This document shows, in pieces, positions 59,757 through 64,000 of a stretch of 64,000 bases of DNA. The DNA comes from an uncultured Acidobacteriaceae bacterium (lineage in GTDB: Bacteria > Acidobacteriota > Terriglobia > Terriglobales > Acidobacteriaceae). The DNA is taken from positions 1 through 64,000 of the forward strand of contig CAINJJ010000023.1 of NCBI GenBank assembly GCA_903849645.1. The letters run 5' to 3'. Both the position numbers and the translations under genes were made by a program. The notes below the pieces were generated by a model, which was not told the DNA's origin, ran no database searches, and saw nothing but the letters and a program-made list of their open reading frames with translations. Numbering within the stretch: the stretch's first letter is position 1; each line of letters begins with the position of its first letter.

Positions 59757-59759
59757 GCC

Positions 59760-60410
59760 TTGGTGGAAGCAAGTGAGACCGGCGGGCGCCGAGGCCCCTT
59801 TTTGGTGGTGGGCCTCGGCAATCCCGGCCCCGAATATCTGTGGACTCCGCATAATGCGGGCTTCATGGCCATCGACCGCATCGCCCAGCAAGAGGGCGTC
59901 GTGGTCCAGAACCGGCGCTGCCGGGCCGCTACCGCAACCTGCCGTATCGCAGGGCGCGAAGTGATCCTGGCCAAGCCGGAGACCTTTATGAACCTCAGCG
60001 GGCTCGCAGTCGCCGCTCTGGTTCGGGAGTTTGAGGCGGACCCGGCAAGGGACCTGCTCGTGATCTACGACGAGTTGGACCTGACGCTGGGGACCTTCAA
60101 GATCAGGGAGCGCGGTTCGCCGGCTGGCCACAACGGAGCCCGCAGCGTGACAAGTTCCCTGGGCAGCCAGGAGTGGTTGCGCCTCCGCATCGGTGTAGGG
60201 CCTGATCTTCCGCCGGAGGCGCTTGCCGGCGGCGGAAGGCGGCCGGGCAGGGATTTCCTGCTCTCGCCCATGCGCAAGGCGGAGTTGGCGGTGCTGGACG
60301 AGGTGTTGGACCGGGTTGCTACAGCCACCCGCCGCATTCTCGAACTGGGACCGGCAGCCGCGATGAATGAGTTCAACCGCCGTGACCGGAATGGGGCGGC
60401 GGAAGAGTAA
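59760..60410 (+). CDS. pth: Peptidyl-tRNA hydrolase
   Basis: 216 residues from TTG (59760) or GTG (59763); the choice is open. LVVGLGNPGPEYLWTPHNAG with catalytic His, LAKPETFMNLSGLAV, IYDELDLTLGTFKIRERGSP and GHNGARSVTSSLGSQEWLRL, ending in a helical tail. Releases tRNA from peptidyl-tRNA. Start lies three bases after the rplY stop, so they are coupled. Confidence 0.94.
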   Translation: MVEASETGGRRGPFLVVGLGNPGPEYLWTPHNAGFMAIDRIAQQEGVVVQNRRCRAATATCRIAGREVILAKPETFMNLSGLAVAALVREFEADPARDLLVIYDELDLTLGTFKIRERGSPAGHNGARSVTSSLGSQEWLRLRIGVGPDLPPEALAGGGRRPGRDFLLSPMRKAELAVLDEVLDRVATATRRILELGPAAAMNEFNRRDRNGAAEE

Positions 60411-60533
60411 GCAGGGCACCAAGCCGCCAAGGCGAACAGCGTTCTTACCCACGCATGGGAAGGCCGCTCAAGCCGGCGGGCAAGGCTGGAGTCAGGGGAT
60501 CGCCCCTCAACCTCCGGCGGAAAAGGAAACCGG

Positions 60534-60980
60534 ATGTCTCGTTTGTATGAAGTAATGTTCATTGTTCGGCCTGATGTGGTCGAAGAGGAAGTCGACAAGC
60601 TCATCGCCGGCTTCACCGCCAATGTCACCAACGGTGGCGGCGTGGTCAAGACGGTGGAAAAGATGGGCCGCCGCAAGCTCGCCTACATGGTGCGCAAGTT
60701 CAACGACGGAAACTACATCCTGCTCACGGTTGAGGCCGGCGGTCCCGTCGTTCTCGAACTCGAGCGCCGCCTGCGCGTCACCGAGCCGGTGATCAAGTTC
60801 ATCACCGTCCGCATCGACGAAGAAGAGAAGCGTCTCGCCAAGGTCAAGGCCCTGCGCGGTGTCCGCCGCTCGTCTCTGCCCGTTGCCGCGGCCCCCACTC
60901 CTGCTCCTGTGGCCCCGACGCCTGTTGCCGTGGCCGCTCCCGCAGTTGTCGAAGCCGCCGAACCCGCCCCGGCCGTCTAG
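60534..60980 (+). CDS. rpsF: 30S ribosomal protein S6
   Basis: 148 residues; MSRLYEVMFIVRPDVVEEEV, KTVEKMGRRKLAYMVRKFND and VIKFITVRIDEEEKRLAKVK. S6 is normally about 100 residues; here a C-terminal Ala/Pro/Val tail of 30-40 residues follows. Binds S18 in the platform. GC-rich 123-base leader contains a short hairpin (AGGGGATCGCCCCT), but I cannot confirm an S6-S18 leader motif. Confidence 0.94.
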   Translation: MSRLYEVMFIVRPDVVEEEVDKLIAGFTANVTNGGGVVKTVEKMGRRKLAYMVRKFNDGNYILLTVEAGGPVVLELERRLRVTEPVIKFITVRIDEEEKRLAKVKALRGVRRSSLPVAAAPTPAPVAPTPVAVAAPAVVEAAEPAPAV

Positions 60981-61103
60981 AGCTTGTCCCGCATTGCCGC
61001 CGCCGCCCCCGTTGCAGGGGCATCCGGCCGCGGCACGATCCAGTTTTCCGTGGACGCCGGAGTTGGCGCCTGGCGGAACCCAAGAGAGTGAAGAGGAAAC
61101 ACA

Positions 61104-61454
61104 ATGGCTGACGAAAACCAAGTAAAGGCGCCCGAGACGAGCGCACCCGCTGCACCCCATTCCGGCTCCGGCCACGGCCCGGGCTCCGGCCCCCGCCCCG
61201 GCGGACGCCCCTCCGGCGGCCCCGGCGGTCGCGGCAAGTTCTTCCGCCGCAAGAAGGTCTGCAAGTTCTGCACCGAGAAGATCGACGCCATCCCTTACCG
61301 CGATGTCCGCCTGCTCCAGGGCTTCGTGGCCGAGCGCGGCAAGATCGTCCCCCGGCGGCTCACCGGCGTCTGCACCACGCACCAGCGCCGCCTCACCCGC
61401 GCCATCAAGCAGGCTCGCAACATCGCCCTGCTGCCGTTCGCCACACGGCACTAA
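61104..61454 (+). CDS. rpsR: 30S ribosomal protein S18
   Basis: 116 residues. Core [40 protein letters not shown] and [20 protein letters not shown]. The N-terminal 43 residues are a Gly/Pro/Ser-rich extension. The four Cys (KVCKFC, VCTTH) fit the zinc-containing C+ type. GAAGAGGAAAC precedes the ATG. No ssb lies between rpsF and rpsR. Confidence 0.95.
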   Translation: MADENQVKAPETSAPAAPHSGSGHGPGSGPRPGGRPSGGPGGRGKFFRRKKVCKFCTEKIDAIPYRDVRLLQGFVAERGKIVPRRLTGVCTTHQRRLTRAIKQARNIALLPFATRH

Positions 61455-61650
61455 ACCTCGGCTCCGGCTGCCGCCCGTTCCCCCGGCTTGCTTTTCCGCA
61501 TGGAGAGGCCAAACCGGCTGAACGCACTCTGGCAAGCGGCAGTCCACGGCAAGCCGATGTCGAATTCCGCGCCGCGTCGCGCCCACGGCCCTCTCGTCCC
61601 CACGGACCCGAGCATCCCGGCGCCCCGCCCGCACCAAGGGAGAGTTTCAC

Positions 61651-62148
61651 ATGGAAGTCATTCTGAAGGAAGACGTAGCCAACCTGGGCCACCGTGGCGA
61701 TCTCGTCAAGGTAGCCGACGGCTACGGCCGCAACTTTCTGCTGCCCCGCAAGCTGGCGCTGCAGGCAACCCAGGCCAACAAGGCCGTCGTCGAGCAGATG
61801 AAGTCGGCCGCCGCCCGCCGCTCCGCCACGGAGAAGGCGCTCGCCGAACTGCTCGTCGCCAAGCTCGAGCCCCTCGTGCTCAGCTTCACCCGCAAGTCGG
61901 GCGAAGCCGGACACCTCTTCGGCTCCGTCACCTCGGCTGATATTGCCGCCGATCTTGAGACCAAGGGCTTTGAAGTGGATCGCCGCAAGATCCAGCTCCC
62001 CGAGCCCCTCAAGAGCGTGGGCGAGTTCTCTGTGGCCGTCAAGCTGCACCGCGAAGTGACCGCCCATCTCAAGGTCAAGGTTCTCGCCGAAGCTACAGAA
62101 GAGGCGCCCGCCGCCGAAGCTGTGGCTGAAGAAGCCCCGGCCGAGTAG
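61651..62148 (+). CDS. rplI: 50S ribosomal protein L9
   Basis: 165 residues. MEVILKEDVANLGHRGDLVK and VADGYGRNFLLPRKLALQAT are the N-terminal domain; C-terminal domain GHLFGSVTSADIAADLETKG and VGEFSVAVKLHREVTAHLKV. The last 20 residues are an Ala/Glu tail. AAGGGAG upstream. A 196-base gap separates it from rpsR; nothing is seen in that gap. Confidence 0.95.
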   Translation: MEVILKEDVANLGHRGDLVKVADGYGRNFLLPRKLALQATQANKAVVEQMKSAAARRSATEKALAELLVAKLEPLVLSFTRKSGEAGHLFGSVTSADIAADLETKGFEVDRRKIQLPEPLKSVGEFSVAVKLHREVTAHLKVKVLAEATEEAPAAEAVAEEAPAE

Positions 62149-62161
62149 TTCCACCCCGGTC

Positions 62162-62197
62162 GCGCGCCGCCCTCCGGCCTTCCGGAGGGCGGCGCGC
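62162..62197 (+). terminator. GC-rich hairpin after rplI
   Basis: A perfect 16-bp stem, GCGCGCCGCCCTCCGG (62162-62177) and CCGGAGGGCGGCGCGC (62182-62197), loop CCTT, 13 bases after the stop. No U-run follows, so it may act with Rho or as an mRNA 3' stabiliser. Confidence 0.7.
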
Positions 62198-62367
62198 ACC
62201 ATTCCCGTTCCGACCCCGCTCCCACGCTGGCAGAGAACCCCGTCCGCCCCTTGCGTTCCCCCGCAGGCAGGCAAGCCCCTTCATTTACACTGCTCCGTGG
62301 AAGCCCTTCAGCTCCAAGCTGCCGCCAGCTCACCGGCAACCGGCCCCATCCCCGGAGGAAATCCCTT

Positions 62368-64000
62368 TTGTCCCGTCCAGCCGCCTTCCTGCTCTCAGCC
62401 CTCGTTCTTTCCCTGGCCTCCGCCCCCCTCCCCGCCCAGAGCGCCAAGTCGCCCCTGACCGTGGAGAAGATCTTTGCCAACGGCCCCCTCATCGGCCGCC
62501 CCCCCAGCGGACTCACCTGGTCTCCCGACGGCAAGCACCTCACGTACCTGGACGGCGGCGAACTGGTCGACCTCGACCCCGCCACCGGCAAGGCCCACGT
62601 GCTGGTGAGCCGCGCCAAGCTGGCCTCGCTTGCCGGCGCTGCGGCCTCTGAGACCGACCGCGACCATCGCGACCGCTACAACATGGCCAACTACCTCTGG
62701 GCGCCCGACGCCGCCCATCTCATGTTTGACTCCAACGGCCGCCTCTGGCTCTACGACCTCCACAACGGCACCGGCGTCGAAATCGGCTTCACCGGCACCG
62801 CCTCCGGCGACGACCCCAAGTTCTCCCCCAACGGCCAGGCCATCTCCTTCATCCGCGACCATGGCCTCGCCGTCATCCGCCTCGGCTCCCCCGGCACCCC
62901 CACCGTCCAGGTGGCCCCCGCGCCCGGCCCCGCCATCCTCAACGGCCAGGTCGACTGGGTTTATGAAGAAGAGCTGGAGACCCGCAGCAACTATTTCTGG
63001 TCTCCGGACTCCAAATCCCTCGCCTACCTCCAGATGAACGAGGCCGCGGTTCCCGAGTACCCCATCACCGACTGGATTCCCACCCACGCCAAGGTGGACT
63101 CCCAGCGCTATCCCCAGCCCGGCGACTTCAACCCCAGCGTCCGCGTTGGGGTCGTCAGCCTTAACGGCGGCAAAACCGTCTGGGTCAAGCTGCCCATCAA
63201 GGATGGCCAGGACTACATCCCCCGCTTCGGCTGGGTCGACCGCAAGACACTCTGGGTGGAGACCCTCACGCGCGACCACCAGCATCGCAATCTCTACTTT
63301 GCCGACGCCGCCAGCGGCCAGGCCCACTCCGTCCTTCAGCTTGCCGACGACAAGTTCATCGATGACGGCTACGATGTCTCCGTCGGCCAGGGCTCCATCG
63401 TGCTCGCCGACTGGGCCGACGGCCACAACCATCTCTATCTCTACAGCTACGACGAAAGGGACCCCGCCGCCACCACCGCCAAACTCGAGCGCCAGCTCAC
63501 CCAGGGCGACTTCGAGGTCGGTGAAGTGCTGCGCGTCGACCACGCTCAAAAACTCGTCGACTACGCCTCCACAGAGGGCAACCCGCTCGAGCAGCAGCTA
63601 TGGCAGGTCAGCTTCGCGGGCGAGCGCAGGCAGTTGACCCAGGGCGCCGGCTTCCACACCGGCAACTTCGCCCCCCAGGGCGGCGGGTTCGTCGACCGGG
63701 AATCAGCCACTCTGGCCCCGCCCACCCTGCGGCTCTGCGCGGAAGCCGGCCAGTGCAACGTCTTCTGGTCCACCAAGGCCATGGAGAGCTACGCCCTGCG
63801 CGCCCCGCAGCGGCTCGAGGTCAAGGCCCAGGACGGCTCCACCCTCTACGCCACGCTGCTGCTGCCCGAGGGCAAAGACCCGGCCTCCGTGCCCCTCATC
63901 GTCAACCCCTACGGCGGCCCCGGCCCCCAGACGGTCGCCAACCGCTGGGGCGACGCCCTGCTCTTTGACCAGGTCCTCGCCGGGCATGGCTTTGCGGTCC
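62368..64000 (+). CDS. Dipeptidyl-peptidase IV-like S9 peptidase, 3' end missing
   Basis: 544 residues visible, open at the window end. Start TTG at 62368 chosen because GGAGGA lies eight bases upstream and a signal peptide (AAFLLSALVLSLASAPLPAQ) follows. DPP-IV N-terminal beta-propeller landmarks: LTWSPDGKHLTYLDGG, GQVDWVYEEELETRSNYFWS and PDSKSLAYLQMNE, then EYPITDWIPTHAKV and YPQPGDFNPSVRVG. The hydrolase domain begins (LIVNPYGGPGPQTVANRWGD), but the catalytic Ser, Asp and His lie beyond the edge. Known role: cleaves Xaa-Pro or similar dipeptides from peptides. Confidence 0.9.
   Translation, partial: MSRPAAFLLSALVLSLASAPLPAQSAKSPLTVEKIFANGPLIGRPPSGLTWSPDGKHLTYLDGGELVDLDPATGKAHVLVSRAKLASLAGAAASETDRDHRDRYNMANYLWAPDAAHLMFDSNGRLWLYDLHNGTGVEIGFTGTASGDDPKFSPNGQAISFIRDHGLAVIRLGSPGTPTVQVAPAPGPAILNGQVDWVYEEELETRSNYFWSPDSKSLAYLQMNEAAVPEYPITDWIPTHAKVDSQRYPQPGDFNPSVRVGVVSLNGGKTVWVKLPIKDGQDYIPRFGWVDRKTLWVETLTRDHQHRNLYFADAASGQAHSVLQLADDKFIDDGYDVSVGQGSIVLADWADGHNHLYLYSYDERDPAATTAKLERQLTQGDFEVGEVLRVDHAQKLVDYASTEGNPLEQQLWQVSFAGERRQLTQGAGFHTGNFAPQGGGFVDRESATLAPPTLRLCAEAGQCNVFWSTKAMESYALRAPQRLEVKAQDGSTLYATLLLPEGKDPASVPLIVNPYGGPGPQTVANRWGDALLFDQVLAGHGFAV

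Noticed and set aside
58935..60452. 505-codon minus-strand frame opposite rplY and pth
   Set aside because: Antisense shadow of two conserved genes.
60411..60533. S6-S18 autoregulatory leader upstream of rpsF
   Set aside because: A hairpin is present but I could not match the known conserved elements, so no feature was claimed.
1..64000. CRISPR array, prophage or insertion sequence
   Set aside because: No regularly spaced repeats, cas genes, transposase or phage structural genes were found on either strand.

Overview
The window is a GC-rich chromosomal segment, most likely from an acidobacterium of the Terriglobia (Acidobacteriaceae-like). I infer this from the mix of families: a dual-lipoyl E2 acyltransferase, paired DUF3857 transglutaminase-like proteins, a DUF6599 protein, an EgtB/EgtD pair, many secreted TPR and DUF proteins, and short hairpin-rich repeats scattered between genes. 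No phage, IS element, CRISPR array or rRNA operon is seen. Two tRNAs (Thr-CGT and Gln-TTG) are present.

Layout. 0-9 kb: end of a YVTN beta-propeller gene, sucB, a secreted phosphodiesterase-like enzyme, a DUF5666 protein, a TPR lipoprotein-like protein, then the ergothioneine pair egtB-egtD. 8-20 kb: a tiny zinc-ribbon protein, MerR regulator, old-yellow enzyme, two overlapping DUF3857/transglutaminase genes, maf, isoaspartyl peptidase, asnS, a TIGR01777 epimerase-like gene and a divergent XRE-cupin regulator. 20-32 kb: tRNA-Thr, DUF6599, the overlapping set GNAT-trmFO-SRPBCC, a TPR protein, moeA and moaC (molybdenum cofactor), a GH30 glycosidase and a DinG-type helicase. 32-42 kb: three toxin-antitoxin loci plus a decayed fourth, a GH13 alpha-glucosidase, a membrane diguanylate cyclase, a TspO-like gene, and der. 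42-56 kb: tandem AhpD-like genes, an APC permease, an orphan ParA-like ATPase, an M1-like protein lacking its catalytic Glu, rlmB, an ECF sigma factor coupled to a small membrane protein, several membrane proteins, DUF2252 and a hydroxypyruvate isomerase-like gene. 56-64 kb: ispE, tRNA-Gln, prs, rplY, pth, rpsF, rpsR, rplI and the start of a DPP-IV-like peptidase that runs off the window.

Points that stand out. (i) Each of the three toxin-antitoxin loci has an inverted repeat just upstream of its antitoxin; in two of them the repeat lies on a good -35/-10 promoter, and one promoter predicts a leaderless antitoxin mRNA. (ii) A segment of about 220 bp carrying the end of a vapC gene is duplicated 1200 bp away as a remnant. 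(iii) A dispersed hairpin repeat found between genes also sits in frame inside ispE and enlarges the protein. (iv) Two enzyme-like proteins (a DUF3857/transglutaminase paralogue and an M1-like peptidase) have lost catalytic residues. Functions come from motif recognition only; no database search was possible.
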